Source: Thermosporothrix hazakensis (GTDB lineage Bacteria > Chloroflexota > Ktedonobacteria > Ktedonobacterales > Ktedonobacteraceae). From it: a DNA stretch of 64,000 bases. Under the pieces are notes generated by a model that did not search any database, had not been told where the DNA came from, and was given only the letters and a program-made list of their open reading frames with translations. Shown here one piece after another: positions 8,995 to 17,911 of the stretch. Location of the stretch: contig NZ_QKUF01000001.1 in NCBI RefSeq assembly GCF_003253565.1, positions 1,164,744-1,228,743 of the forward strand. Direction: 5' to 3'. The translations under genes were made by a program, and so were the position numbers. Positions within the stretch are counted from its first letter, which is position 1. Each line of letters opens with the position of its first letter.

Positions 8995-10419
8995 TCAGGA
9001 TACCTTCCAGATCCGAATAGCCAGCGGTTCCTTACTCTTTCCACCTCCCCAGAAGCTTTCACCGACCGCAAAGAAGGAACCATCAGGCGACCAGGCCAGC
9101 GCCCCTAAAAACTGGTTCTGTTCCGCCGAGGTATACAACGTTGTCCCATCAACCACATTCCAGATACAAAACTCGCTGCGCAGCCCGGTCGACCTTGTGT
9201 TCTGTCCATCCGGCGTTGTGATATACAGGCTCAACCAGGCAGAGGAGAGAAGCCGCGAGCCATCAGGCGACCAGGCAAGGTCCGCAATATCATTCACGTT
9301 GCCGTATCCGCTATAGACCAGTTTCTGAGCCCCGGTTTGAGCGTCATAGATAATCACCTGACGATGCTGGTCCCGACCAGGGACCACCAGCGCCAGGGAA
9401 CGATTATCCGGAGACCAGGCAAACAGCGAAGCCACCGCATCATAAGACGCAACTTTCTCAAGCGTGCTGGCATTCCAGATCATCATCTTGCCGTTCTGCT
9501 CGGTTGCTATCCGACTTCTATCAGGAGACCACGCGACGGAGGTCGCAAATCCATTGAGTGACACTACACGCTGTTGCGCACCATCGTCTACATGCCAGAT
9601 CACAAACATCTGGGTCAACATCTGGCCCTCGACAGATACCAGCGCCTCTATCGACTTTCCATCCGGCAGCCAGCTCAGGTTGAGAATCGAGCCAATCAGC
9701 TGATCTGAGCCTGGTAGCTGAGCGCCGAGGACTCTGACGACCTGTCTATTCTCGGCATTCCAGATGACCAATTGACTTCCAGTGCCAGCCGCGATCAAGC
9801 GTCCATCTGGCGACCATCTGACATCCGTAATCGCTCCTTGCAGTCTCGGAAGCGGGTATACCTTCTCATCGGACCCGGTCAGCGCGTTCCAGCTTTTGAC
9901 GGTATCACCAATCACGGCGACAATGTGCTTCCCATCTGGTGACCACTCAAGCGAGTACACCGGTGCCTCCGAAGTCGCATAGGTCTGAACCAGCGTGGGT
10001 GTAGCACCTTTTTGAGAGGGCGGTATCTCCGCTGTCCGGGACAGGTGCTGATTCTGCTTCGCCTGATAGAGAGCAAACGCGACACTGCTCACCAGCAGGA
10101 GAAGCAAACAGGCGGCCACCAGGATTCCGAACCGCAGGACAGGCACTTTTCTGAGATCTGCAAGCCAGCTTCGGCGCATGCGTTTTGTTCTCTGTATGCG
10201 TGATTGTGATACAGGCTGCGCCATTCGGCTCGCGATACGAGACCAGGCCCAATCGACCGAACGCTGATCCTCATCATACGAGGCGAGAATATCCCGGAGA
10301 TCATACACAAAGCGCTGGTCGACGTCCTCTGACGTTGTTGGTTCTGATGCGGCCCGAAGCAGCTCTTCCACCTGCTCATCTATGTGCTCGGCATCAAATT
10401 CTCTGTGTCGTTCTGTCAT
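8995..10419 (-). CDS. Membrane-anchored seven-repeat WD40 protein, putative sigma-factor partner
   Basis: A 474-aa protein. Residues 1-90 are charged and cytosolic, roughly 92-118 form one membrane helix, and the rest is an external WD40/TolB-like propeller. Seven blades can be counted from the repeated core (SLEWSPDGK, DVRWSPDGR, NLSWLPDGK, SVAWSPDRS, LFAWSPDNR, DLAWSPDGS, ALAWSPDGS), so the propeller looks complete. Its start overlaps the stop of the ECF sigma gene by 4 bp (ATGA), implying translational coupling. The topology is that of a transmembrane anti-sigma factor with a propeller sensor, but the N-terminus lacks a visible zinc (ZAS) motif, so the anti-sigma role is inferred from position. 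Confidence 0.75.
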   Translation of the reverse strand: MTERHREFDAEHIDEQVEELLRAASEPTTSEDVDQRFVYDLRDILASYDEDQRSVDWAWSRIASRMAQPVSQSRIQRTKRMRRSWLADLRKVPVLRFGILVAACLLLLLVSSVAFALYQAKQNQHLSRTAEIPPSQKGATPTLVQTYATSEAPVYSLEWSPDGKHIVAVIGDTVKSWNALTGSDEKVYPLPRLQGAITDVRWSPDGRLIAAGTGSQLVIWNAENRQVVRVLGAQLPGSDQLIGSILNLSWLPDGKSIEALVSVEGQMLTQMFVIWHVDDGAQQRVVSLNGFATSVAWSPDRSRIATEQNGKMMIWNASTLEKVASYDAVASLFAWSPDNRSLALVVPGRDQHRQVIIYDAQTGAQKLVYSGYGNVNDIADLAWSPDGSRLLSSAWLSLYITTPDGQNTRSTGLRSEFCIWNVVDGTTLYTSAEQNQFLGALAWSPDGSFFAVGESFWGGGKSKEPLAIRIWKVS

Positions 10420-10958
10420 TGTCCGTTCTCCCTTCTGGCCTCTTGATATAAAGCCCGTAAGAGATTCAGCGCTCGCGAAATCAACATACGCACATTTCCT
10501 TCTCTTTTTCCTACAAGCTCAGCGATTTCCCGACAACGCATCCCCTGGACAAAGCGCAATTCAAGCACACGGCGTTGAATGTCAGGCAACTGTCTTATGA
10601 GAGCATAGAGCCGTGCATAGTCCTCCCCACGCTCGGCCAGCCGCTCGGGAGCCAGCTCTTCATCTTCATACATCGAGTCAGTGACCGTTTCCAGGGCAAC
10701 CGCCTGACGTTTCTCTCTCGACCGATAGTAATCGGCCACTTTATTATGAGCGACCCGCCAGAGCCAACGCCGCTGATAGTCTTCACCTAGATCTTTCAAT
10801 TTTTCATTTTCGAGCGCTGCTAGAAAAATCTCTACCAGCATGTCTTCTGCATCCTCACGTGAGGCAAGATGCAGCCGTAAATATGCAAATAAGTTAACAG
10901 AATATTTTTGATAGAGATCAGCGGCTTTCATATCATGAACAGATAACGATTGTTGCAT
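10416..10958 (-). CDS. ECF-type RNA polymerase sigma factor
   Basis: A 180-aa sigma-70 family factor with region 2 (LYQKYSVNLFAYLRLH...AEDMLVEIFLAAL...RRWLWRVAHNKVADYYR) and region 4 (LPDIQRRVLELRFVQGMRCREIAELVGKREGNVRMLISRAL). Length and domain pair fit an extracytoplasmic-function factor that directs RNA polymerase to a small regulon. The ATG at 10958 has AAGGAAA upstream; the next Met has no ribosome binding site. It forms an operon with the WD40 membrane protein, its likely regulator. The target promoters are unknown. Confidence 0.9.
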   Translation of the reverse strand: MQQSLSVHDMKAADLYQKYSVNLFAYLRLHLASREDAEDMLVEIFLAALENEKLKDLGEDYQRRWLWRVAHNKVADYYRSREKRQAVALETVTDSMYEDEELAPERLAERGEDYARLYALIRQLPDIQRRVLELRFVQGMRCREIAELVGKREGNVRMLISRALNLLRALYQEARRENGQ

Positions 10959-11049
10959 AAAAAAGAGGTTTCCTTACCTTCTCAGGCTTCGCATGCGATA
11001 ATTCGTTAATAACTATCGTCTTTACAGGCAAAGCGTCACGCGTCCCCCC

Positions 11050-11088
11050 AAAAATAAGGAGCGGACGCCCATCTCTGGGTATCCGCTC
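11050..11088 (-). terminator. Terminator of the DnaJ-type zinc-finger gene
   Basis: GAGCGGA (11059-11065) pairs with TCCGCTC (11082-11088), with a further CCCA/TGGG pairing inside. On the minus strand it is followed by TTATTTTT. Confidence 0.75.
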
Positions 11089-11124
11089 TTCTCGCTGGAA
11101 GGTGCAAAACGGTTCGTTTCGCGC

Positions 11125-12735
11125 CTACTTATAGCGATAAGGATTCTTGCCGCCATGCTCGTCAAAGGTATCCGGGTTGTTGGGATCCTCGGGCGGAACC
11201 TCTACCGGAACACGATAGCCGCCGGTCGGGCGATTGCTATCATCAGGATTTGGGACAGTCACCGGGGTTGTCAGATCAGCCGTGATTGCCTTGAAGAGAC
11301 GTCCGATATTATCCCATCGTGCCGGGAATTGCTCAGCATAGAATTTCTCACTGCCCTCGCTGTCATAGATATACACAACGTAATCATGATCGCCGAAGCG
11401 ATAAAAGACCCGCGTGTATGGGATACGCGCCAGCTCAATCACCTGAAGCGTGGGGCGAGCCTGTAACTGTGGCTCCGTTCCAGAGCGCTCCCGTCCCTGG
11501 CGAGTTTCGGAATCGACCATATTGACGACCGTGCTCCATACCTCAGCAGGGACACCATCTGGCGGAGCAGCGGCATAGAGAGGCTCATTGACCTCGGTAT
11601 TGAAGACAATATCACCGCCAGCCTTCAGCAACTGCTGTGCGGGTATATCGGTCTGACCGATGATCTCGGTACGGGTGCGCAGGTCAAAACGCCGGGCGAT
11701 CTCGCGATGTCGCACCAGCTTGCTTGTCCCATTGCAGTTCTTACATAGCATCATCCGTGAGCCTTCGCAGGTCTCACAGACACGCTTGCCATTGCCGCAG
11801 GTGCAGGGCATCTCGCCTTTCACACAGTCGGGACAGGGAATCGTCGGTCCCTTCTCCGCGGGATCAGAATCTATCGGATTTGGAATCGGCACACCTTTCT
11901 GTCGAATGCCCTCGAAGAGATCGGAGAACTTCCCGGAGATCGATCGAGACACACCTTCAGCCTGCCGCTTGAAGAACGGCTTCTTTGTGCCACCGGGCTC
12001 GGTATCAGCAATATAGCCACGACCCCGACAGGTAGTACAGCGCTTTTTCGTTCGTCCTTTACAATCGGGACAGACCACCCACCCGCGCCCGGTGCAATTG
12101 GCACAGAGCACATGCCCTGTTCCATTGCAGTTCGTACACGAGACAATCTCATCCATGTTCTCCAGACGAGTGCGTGTCTGAGGCGGCTTCAGCCCCACAA
12201 CCTGTGGAAGCTCATAATCCCAGACAGGGAGCAACGGCTTTGGGGCACCAACAGTCTGCCCGGTGTAGGGCTCGCTGACAATCTCCATCTGCCGCGATTC
12301 CCAGCGCGTCTGTAATGTCGCCTCCCAGACCTCGCCACTATCCCAGGTATGCAACTCCGCATAGGAACCGAGGTCTTTAGCAATACGCCAGTTTTCGTTA
12401 CTCCACATATTGAGCAGTTGACGCAGGCGCTGCTCTTCTACGGTGTTCGCTTGCCGGGGAGTGGGTTGCTCCTGAATCTTTTGCCAGTAATCGCCAGCTT
12501 TATCGACCACCCGCCTGATGCGTTGTTGAGCCTCACTTGCTCCCTGAACAACCATACGTTTAATATCATCTATCGTCTTTTCAATTTCATCTTGCTGCGC
12601 TTTATCATCTGGCCAGGAATAGCCTCGATTCTCTGAATTTGAAGCTGAGCCCGCATATGTCTTATCCGCGTTTTTATCATCCGAAGGTGTATGGCCTGAG
12701 TTATGCAGATAGGGATCGGTGTTGCGCTCGCTCAT
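11125..12735 (-). CDS. DnaJ-type zinc-finger repeat protein without J domain
   Basis: A 536-aa cytosolic protein of unknown function. An N-terminal helical region (residues 1-150) and a domain around WDYELPQVVG lead into a cluster of CxxC motifs of the DnaJ cysteine-rich type (CTNCNGTGH, CANCTGRGW, CPDCKGR, CTTCRGRG). A linker of about 65 residues follows, then a second cluster (CPDC, CTCGNGK, CETCEGS, CKNCNGTS). A C-terminal alpha/beta region of about 190 residues ends in a Pro-rich tail. There is no HPD J domain, so it is not DnaJ itself. The ATG at 12735 follows GGAGG with 9-nt spacing. It could bind unfolded protein or simply be a structural zinc protein. Confidence 0.75.
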   Translation of the reverse strand: MSERNTDPYLHNSGHTPSDDKNADKTYAGSASNSENRGYSWPDDKAQQDEIEKTIDDIKRMVVQGASEAQQRIRRVVDKAGDYWQKIQEQPTPRQANTVEEQRLRQLLNMWSNENWRIAKDLGSYAELHTWDSGEVWEATLQTRWESRQMEIVSEPYTGQTVGAPKPLLPVWDYELPQVVGLKPPQTRTRLENMDEIVSCTNCNGTGHVLCANCTGRGWVVCPDCKGRTKKRCTTCRGRGYIADTEPGGTKKPFFKRQAEGVSRSISGKFSDLFEGIRQKGVPIPNPIDSDPAEKGPTIPCPDCVKGEMPCTCGNGKRVCETCEGSRMMLCKNCNGTSKLVRHREIARRFDLRTRTEIIGQTDIPAQQLLKAGGDIVFNTEVNEPLYAAAPPDGVPAEVWSTVVNMVDSETRQGRERSGTEPQLQARPTLQVIELARIPYTRVFYRFGDHDYVVYIYDSEGSEKFYAEQFPARWDNIGRLFKAITADLTTPVTVPNPDDSNRPTGGYRVPVEVPPEDPNNPDTFDEHGGKNPYRYK

Positions 12736-12910
12736 AGTCTGGTGCCTCCATCCTGTGGCTTCAACAAAGCCAAACGGTGAACTCTCGATTGATTATATCA
12801 ACTCACGCTATTATGATGCAGTGTTTATCAATCCTGACTGCTGCTACCTTATATACGCCATACCCAGACGTTGGTTGTATTTTCAGAATGATCGGCATGT
12901 CTCCCCATCC

Positions 12911-12952
12911 AAAACAAAAGAGACCGACATTCCTGACTGGAAGTCGGCCTCT
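12911..12952 (-). terminator. Terminator of the M24 peptidase gene
   Basis: A 10-bp stem (12919-12928 with 12943-12952, one G-U pair) is followed on the minus strand by CTTTTGTTTT. It lies 9 nt past the stop. Confidence 0.85.
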
Positions 12953-12961
12953 CGTGGGTCT

Positions 12962-14149
12962 TTATGAGAGAAGCGGCACAATTTCTTCCTGGACAGGAAC
13001 CCCGGTTACTTCAACATCATTCTTGCCAATAATCAGGTCAATTTCACTGCGCACTCCAAATTCTGGCAGGTAGATGCCCGGCTCAATAGTGCAACAGGTA
13101 TCAGGCAACAGAGAGCGGCTATCATGTGTCTCATAGTTGTCATTGTTGGCCCCCTCGCCATGCGTGGCCGTGGTCAGACTATGGCCGGTCCGATGCACAA
13201 AGTAGTCGCCATACCCCGCTTTGACAATCACGGCACGGCAAACATCGTCAACCTCACACCCCTGGACGCGCTTTCCGGCGGCGATACGCTCCCTGATAAA
13301 GGCAACAGCAGTATCACGTGCCTGCTTCACAACCTCGAAGACCTCGCGCTGCTTCCGGGGAATCTCGTCTCTGGTTCCGGCAAAGGCCATCCAGGTATAA
13401 TCGGCGACAATCGCGCCCTCATCTCGCGTGGTTGCCCAGAAGTCGAACAGGATCAGGTCGCCGCGCTTGATCGGGCTAGAAGTGGTCGCCGTCGGCTCAT
13501 AGTGGGGGTTACTGGCATTCGCATTCACCGCCACATGGGGCAAGCCCTGCGACAGATTCAGGCCAGCCGCCTCAAGCATCGCGCCAAAGCGCTGCACCAC
13601 CGTATACTCATCAAGCTCACGCCCCCTGCGCAGATCCTCACCCAGTTCTGCAAAGAGCTTATCCTTTATCGCGATCAGCGTTTTGCCGGCTATACGATGC
13701 GTCTCGATCTGCCAGGGATTCAGGCAAGCAACGAAATATTGTGACAGATCAGCAGAACTGACGACCTCCACATCTGCCGAGCGCACCAGTTCGACCGTGC
13801 CAGCGTCAACACGGGCAATGTAGGGAATAGCGTTCATGGGCGAATATTCCATTGCAACCTTTTTGGACGATTGCAACGTATCTTTTAGTAGAGCATGCAA
13901 ATCCTGCCAGGTACGGAAAACACGATGCTCTCCAGGCAAATCGTTCAACACATGCGGCTCAACCGCACTGACAATAGCTGTTGGCGTTCCTTGAGCCGGG
14001 ACAAAATAAAACCAGCGTCGCGAGTAGAAAGCATTCAATGGGAGCGAAAGGACCCGATAGGCGATCGGGTTTGACTTGCGAAAATCATAAAAGAGCCACC
14101 CATCTATCTTCTCATCGCGCAAGGCCTGTTGAATATGTTCAAGATCCAT
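12962..14149 (-). CDS. M24-family metallopeptidase (Xaa-Pro aminopeptidase-like)
   Basis: A 395-aa pita-bread-fold enzyme. An N-terminal creatinase-like domain of about 160 residues precedes a catalytic domain with all five metal ligands in order: Asp in LILFDFWA, Asp in IVADYTW, His in VHRTGHSLT, Glu in CTIEPGIY and Glu in VRSEIDL. It should cleave Xaa-Pro bonds in small peptides in the cytosol. The ATG at 14149 has AAAGGA nine bases upstream, and the family alignment begins there (MDLEHIQQAL), so the in-frame extension to 14200 is rejected. It is monocistronic, divergent from the LCP gene, with a terminator just downstream. Confidence 0.88.
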   Translation of the reverse strand: MDLEHIQQALRDEKIDGWLFYDFRKSNPIAYRVLSLPLNAFYSRRWFYFVPAQGTPTAIVSAVEPHVLNDLPGEHRVFRTWQDLHALLKDTLQSSKKVAMEYSPMNAIPYIARVDAGTVELVRSADVEVVSSADLSQYFVACLNPWQIETHRIAGKTLIAIKDKLFAELGEDLRRGRELDEYTVVQRFGAMLEAAGLNLSQGLPHVAVNANASNPHYEPTATTSSPIKRGDLILFDFWATTRDEGAIVADYTWMAFAGTRDEIPRKQREVFEVVKQARDTAVAFIRERIAAGKRVQGCEVDDVCRAVIVKAGYGDYFVHRTGHSLTTATHGEGANNDNYETHDSRSLLPDTCCTIEPGIYLPEFGVRSEIDLIIGKNDVEVTGVPVQEEIVPLLS

Positions 14150-14212
14150 AAGACCATATCCTTTCTCGCTACGAGCCGGGGGACAGCGATACATTGTCAT
14201 CTATTCAGACCA

Positions 14213-14278
14213 TTGTATCACGGACATCTAAATATGGTACAATCTTCCCATAGCAAACGATTCCTTCTTTAGTATACT
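14213..14278 (+). promoter_or_regulatory. Candidate promoters upstream of the LCP gene
   Basis: TTGTAT (14213-14218), 19 bp, then TACAAT (14238-14243) with an upstream TGG (extended -10). A second -10-like TATACT is at 14273-14278. The leader would be 150-190 nt and contains an unexplained AGGAGGAG near 14294 with no start codon close behind it. Confidence 0.35.
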
Positions 14279-14430
14279 CGGCAAAAAGACAGCAGGAGGA
14301 GAAAATACGGCAACCCGGCGGAACAAATCACCGCCAGAAGCACTCTCTTCTGATAGATACCTTTTTCTTTTATCTCTGGCCCCCGGACACTTTATACTTT
14401 TTTGAGATACTTATCAGGAATGCATGATTT

Positions 14431-15717
14431 ATGACCGATCAAAATACTCAAAACAATCAATCTAGCGAGCCGGTAGAAGAGAAGCCACCTGCCGAGCCAC
14501 AGTCAACCGAGGGACCCGATACACCACCAGAGACCGCAACCACAACAAAAGAAGAAACAGACAAGCAGAGGCGCGAAGAGCTCTCCCAAACGCCAACCGT
14601 CCAGATGCCGGGCACAAAAAAGAAGCGCAAGCGCCGCCCGGTACGCATTGCGTTGACGATCTTTCTCGCGTTTCTGGTCCTCTTCGGCGCCATATTAGGA
14701 GTAGGATACTGGTATTATTATCAGAACATTCATGATCCACTCACCAAATTCTATCGACCCATTACTAAGAATAAGCCGGGGCAACAGCAAACGCCAGAAC
14801 CACAACTCAGCAGCATTCAAGGGCGAGCCTGGAATTTGCTTCTTCTTGGCAGCGATAACGATAGAAAATACACCTTCCCTGCGGTCCTGACACAGGTTAT
14901 GATGGTTGTACGTATCGATCCCATTCAAAACAAGGTTACGATGCTCTCCATCCCTCGTGATTCCTGGGTTCCGATTCCCAACGACTATGGAATGCATAAG
15001 ATAGACCAGGCTTTCTTGCTCGGTGCAAACCAGAATAATAGCTTTGAAGATGGCGTGGCTCTGGCACAACAGACAGTTGAAAAGAACTACGGCATTAAAA
15101 TCGATCGCTACGGATGGATCGGCCTTGATGGGTTTGCCAACGTCATCGACCTGCTTGGAGGCGTCGATATTGTGGTTGAACATCCCATTGTTGACGACAC
15201 TTATCCGGATGATATGGACAAGCAGGTCCACACGCAAGACAAGAACGCATACAAGCGGCTCTATATCGCACCCGGTCCTCAGCACCTGAACGGGCGTGAG
15301 GCACTTGAATATGTGCGCTCGCGGCATGCCGACCTGATCAGCGATATCGGACGCACCTATCGCCAGCAACAGGTACTGACAGCACTCCAAAAGAAGCTCA
15401 ACGGCCTCGACCTGCTGAACAAGCTTCCAGAGCTTCTTAAAGACCTCGAAGGGAAGGTCTACACCAACGTGAGCGAGCAAGAGATGCTGGACTTTGCCAA
15501 TTTCGGACGCACGCTCACCGCAGAGAAAATCCAGCGCCTGACGCTTGGCCCGGGCGAAGGGAAAGAGAACTATGGCCACTGGGACAAGGTTATTGATTAC
15601 AGCATTGGCGGCCTGGAACAGGACGTTGTGATACCGCATTGTGAGAACATCCAGCCGTTGATTAACCGCATTTTTGAACTGGGAGCGGACACCCAGAGCT
15701 GCAATGTAGGAACATAA
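14431..15717 (+). CDS. LytR-CpsA-Psr (LCP) family cell-wall ligase
   Basis: A membrane-anchored phosphotransferase of 428 aa that attaches anionic glycopolymers from undecaprenyl-phosphate carriers to the cell wall. The first 65 residues are hydrophilic and rich in Pro, Glu and Thr; a basic patch KKKRKRRP and one membrane helix (about 72-93) follow. The external LCP domain has NLLLLGSDND, MLSIPRDSWVPIP, KIDQAF, GLDGFANVIDLLGGVDI and the arginine-rich EYVRSRHADLISDIGRTYRQQQVL. All match the pyrophosphate/metal-binding signature. The ribosome binding site before ATG 14431 is weak (AGGA about 12 nt away). A strong terminator follows. Confidence 0.92.
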   Translation: MTDQNTQNNQSSEPVEEKPPAEPQSTEGPDTPPETATTTKEETDKQRREELSQTPTVQMPGTKKKRKRRPVRIALTIFLAFLVLFGAILGVGYWYYYQNIHDPLTKFYRPITKNKPGQQQTPEPQLSSIQGRAWNLLLLGSDNDRKYTFPAVLTQVMMVVRIDPIQNKVTMLSIPRDSWVPIPNDYGMHKIDQAFLLGANQNNSFEDGVALAQQTVEKNYGIKIDRYGWIGLDGFANVIDLLGGVDIVVEHPIVDDTYPDDMDKQVHTQDKNAYKRLYIAPGPQHLNGREALEYVRSRHADLISDIGRTYRQQQVLTALQKKLNGLDLLNKLPELLKDLEGKVYTNVSEQEMLDFANFGRTLTAEKIQRLTLGPGEGKENYGHWDKVIDYSIGGLEQDVVIPHCENIQPLINRIFELGADTQSCNVGT

Positions 15718-15727
15718 CGAAGCTTCA

Positions 15728-15765
15728 GGAGTGAGGAAATAAGGCTCCGTTCCTCACTCCCTTCT
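15728..15765 (+). terminator. Terminator of the LCP gene
   Basis: A perfect 11-bp stem (15728-15738 with 15750-15760) with an 11-nt loop, followed by CTTCTT. Confidence 0.75.
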
Positions 15766-15788
15766 TATGCTACCCATCCTCTATATGC

Positions 15789-15794
15789 TAGAAT
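15789..15794 (+). promoter_or_regulatory. Candidate extended -10 element for the YfiH-like gene
   Basis: TAGAAT preceded by TGC, with no good -35. It sits 57 bp before the chosen TTG start, just after the LCP terminator. Confidence 0.35.
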
Positions 15795-15850
15795 AAAATC
15801 AAGCATACAGTTTCTCCATTTCGACCACCTTGATAAAGAAGGATACTATC

Positions 15851-16756
15851 TTGATCGAACAGCACTATCAACAACTCCGGTTCTTGCAATTTCACCATCT
15901 TTCCGCGTACCCCGAGCTTGTTCACGGCGTCTTTACCCGTCACGGTGGCACCAGCCCGGCACCTTATCACAGCCTGAATACAACCCATTCTATCTTACGA
16001 GAAAAACGTGATGCCGTTGAAAACGTTCTACAGAATCGGCGGCTGGTACTTGAGGCGCTTGATATCGCCGATTCGCCCTGTGTGACGCTCTGGCAGATCC
16101 ACGGAGCTGATGTTCATGTCTATGAGCCGGACGCACCCTGGCGCTCTGACTGGTCCTCAGCCAGTTATTTCCAGCCCGGTTGGACTCCCGAGACGATCAG
16201 AAAAGGAGACGCCATTATCACACAAACCCGGGGCATGGCGCTGACGATGTCCTTTGCCGACTGTACTCCCCTGCTTTTCTATGACCCGGTTCAACACGTC
16301 ATCGGGATCGCACATGGCGGTTGGCGTGGCACGGCTCGTGGCGTCACCCTGACCACTATTGAGGCGATGCAACAGCGCTTTGGCAGCCACATTGAAGATA
16401 TTCACGCCGCGATCGGGCCGACGATCGGAGAGTGCTGTTATGAGGTTTCAGAAGAGGTTCGTGCCATTTTTCTGGGACGGGCAAACTTTGACGAGGACCC
16501 CATTGCGGAGCGGTTCCGCCCACTTCTTCGGGAAGCTGCTTCCTTTGGGATCGTGCAGGAAAACGGACGCGACAGCTTGCGCCTGAACCTGCAAGAGACT
16601 CATCGCCGTCTGCTGCTCCTGGCTGGATTGCGTCCGGAGCATATTGAGGCGGCCAACATCTGTACCGGCTGTAACACGGCTGACTTCTTCTCACATCGCA
16701 AGGAGAACGGGCAGACGGGCCGCTTTCCGGTCACGATCATGCTCCGTCCTGCGTGA
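15851..16756 (+). CDS. pgeF: YfiH/LACC1-family enzyme (purine nucleoside phosphorylase/polyphenol oxidase family)
   Basis: A 301-aa member of the CNF1/YfiH fold. Family members have been described as purine nucleoside phosphorylase/adenosine deaminase and, in bacteria, as a peptidoglycan-editing factor (PgeF). The metal-site signature is complete: His in WQIHGADVHV, Cys in SFADCTPLLFY, His in GIAHGGWRGTARG, plus GPTIGECCYEV and the C-terminal CTGCNTADFFSHR. The start is taken as TTG 15851 because AAGAAGGA lies 7 nt upstream; the in-frame TTG at 15830 has no ribosome binding site. Which activity applies here cannot be decided. Confidence 0.88.
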   Translation: MIEQHYQQLRFLQFHHLSAYPELVHGVFTRHGGTSPAPYHSLNTTHSILREKRDAVENVLQNRRLVLEALDIADSPCVTLWQIHGADVHVYEPDAPWRSDWSSASYFQPGWTPETIRKGDAIITQTRGMALTMSFADCTPLLFYDPVQHVIGIAHGGWRGTARGVTLTTIEAMQQRFGSHIEDIHAAIGPTIGECCYEVSEEVRAIFLGRANFDEDPIAERFRPLLREAASFGIVQENGRDSLRLNLQETHRRLLLLAGLRPEHIEAANICTGCNTADFFSHRKENGQTGRFPVTIMLRPA

Positions 16757-16761
16757 ACAGG

Positions 16762-16790
16762 GTGGGTCAGAACAGCGCATCCTGACCCAC
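16762..16790. terminator. Hairpin between convergent genes
   Basis: A perfect 9-bp stem, GTGGGTCAG (16762-16770) with CTGACCCAC (16782-16790). The U-tract is poor on both sides, so termination strength is uncertain. Confidence 0.5.
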
Positions 16791-16803
16791 ACCCCTTCCT
16801 GAA

Positions 16804-17469
16804 CTAGAGCGATCGTAGCTCGCTGCTATCCTTCTCAAAGCGCTCGACCGCTTCTTCGGTATCGGGCTCGGTGACCATTGTCAGTAGAACCTCGGGAGGG
16901 ACTGTCAGATCATGTGCACCCGCTGCCAGCGCCTGCGCCGCCTCAACCGATGATTTGATACTGGCCGCCAGAATACGCGTCGGCAACTGCTGATCTTGAA
17001 AGATCTTCGCCATACAACTGATACGCTCGGCAGGCTGAATACCATTACGCAGCATCCGATTATAGTAGGGAATAATGAACTCAGCACCAAGCAACCCTGC
17101 TGCATACGCCTGCGCAACTGAGGTAACAGCCGTAAACGCCAGACGGACCCCCTGCTTTTTCAATCGCATTGCGATCTTCATGCCGGTCTGGGTCAGCGGA
17201 ATCTTTGGTAAGATGCGCTCTGGTGCGATCTCAATGTAGCCCATTGCTTCACGATAGCCATCCTCTTCGCTGGCAATAGAGGGCTGCATAAAGATATCGC
17301 CGCTCACACGCTCTAGAAGCTGCTGCAAGAGCTCCCGCGCTCCAAGATGCTGCCCACGTTTCCACGTATTCAAAAGAATGGTCGGATTCGTCGTCACTCC
17401 CGCGATTGGTAGCACAGCGGCAACCTGTTCAATCTCGTCAAGGTAGGCGCCATCTACATAAAGGGCCAT
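16804..17469 (-). CDS. Transaldolase-family protein (fructose-6-phosphate aldolase-like)
   Basis: A short (221 aa) transaldolase-type TIM barrel, the size of fructose-6-phosphate aldolase/TalC. The N-terminal signature VTTNPTILL is present, and KIPLTQTGMKI contains the Schiff-base lysine. GAEFIIPYYNRM and ILAASIKS match the later barrel strands. The reaction is either dihydroxyacetone transfer in the pentose phosphate pathway or reversible fructose-6-phosphate cleavage; the sequence does not settle which. The ATG at 17469 has CAGGAG 8 nt upstream. No operon partner. Confidence 0.85.
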   Translation of the reverse strand: MALYVDGAYLDEIEQVAAVLPIAGVTTNPTILLNTWKRGQHLGARELLQQLLERVSGDIFMQPSIASEEDGYREAMGYIEIAPERILPKIPLTQTGMKIAMRLKKQGVRLAFTAVTSVAQAYAAGLLGAEFIIPYYNRMLRNGIQPAERISCMAKIFQDQQLPTRILAASIKSSVEAAQALAAGAHDLTVPPEVLLTMVTEPDTEEAVERFEKDSSELRSL

Positions 17470-17804
17470 GTCTCACGCTCCTGATCTTCAGATTATGCAC
17501 ACACACATTCACTCACCACATCTTTACATATTACCAAAAATGCGACAGAAAGTCCCAGGCTTGAGCTCATGGTGCATCAGCTCCCTCTGGGCAGAGAATA
17601 CGAATGTCACTTGGTAGTGGACCTCACCTGTGTCAGAATCCTTTTCATGAACAGGTCCCATCAGGCAGACAGGGAACCAACGACTGTACCTCGTCAAAGA
17701 CTTCTGGACAGGAGGGCATCATGCTATTGCGACGCGCACGGATGCGAGTTGAAAGAAGCATTCCCAACTCTTTCGGCCCGGGGAGTGTCAAAAATACATC
17801 CTCC
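17470..17804. other. Non-coding spacer
   Basis: No gene is supported here. Plus-strand frames running into 18174 cross the terminator at 17805-17840 and the glycosyltransferase gene, and have no family match. A ribosome binding site for the transaldolase-like gene is at the left edge. Confidence 0.6.
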
Positions 17805-17840
17805 GAAAAAAGATACCGCCGTCTCACGTCCGGCGGTATC
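17805..17840 (-). terminator. Terminator of the GH/GT operon
   Basis: A perfect 10-bp stem (17812-17821 with 17831-17840) with a 9-nt loop, followed on the minus strand by TTTTTTC. It lies about 70 nt past the glycosyltransferase stop. Confidence 0.9.
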
Positions 17841-17911
17841 TCCAGCAGAGGCATCAGGTGAGCCGCCCCAGGGAACAGGAGGCGTCCACCTACGTGAAGT
17901 AGACAGGGAAA

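Noticed and set aside
11125..12735. DnaJ chaperone
   Set aside because: Zinc motifs match the type, but there is no J domain and the overall layout differs.
14695..15639. 314-codon minus-strand frame opposite the LCP gene
   Set aside because: Antisense shadow of a clear LCP domain gene.
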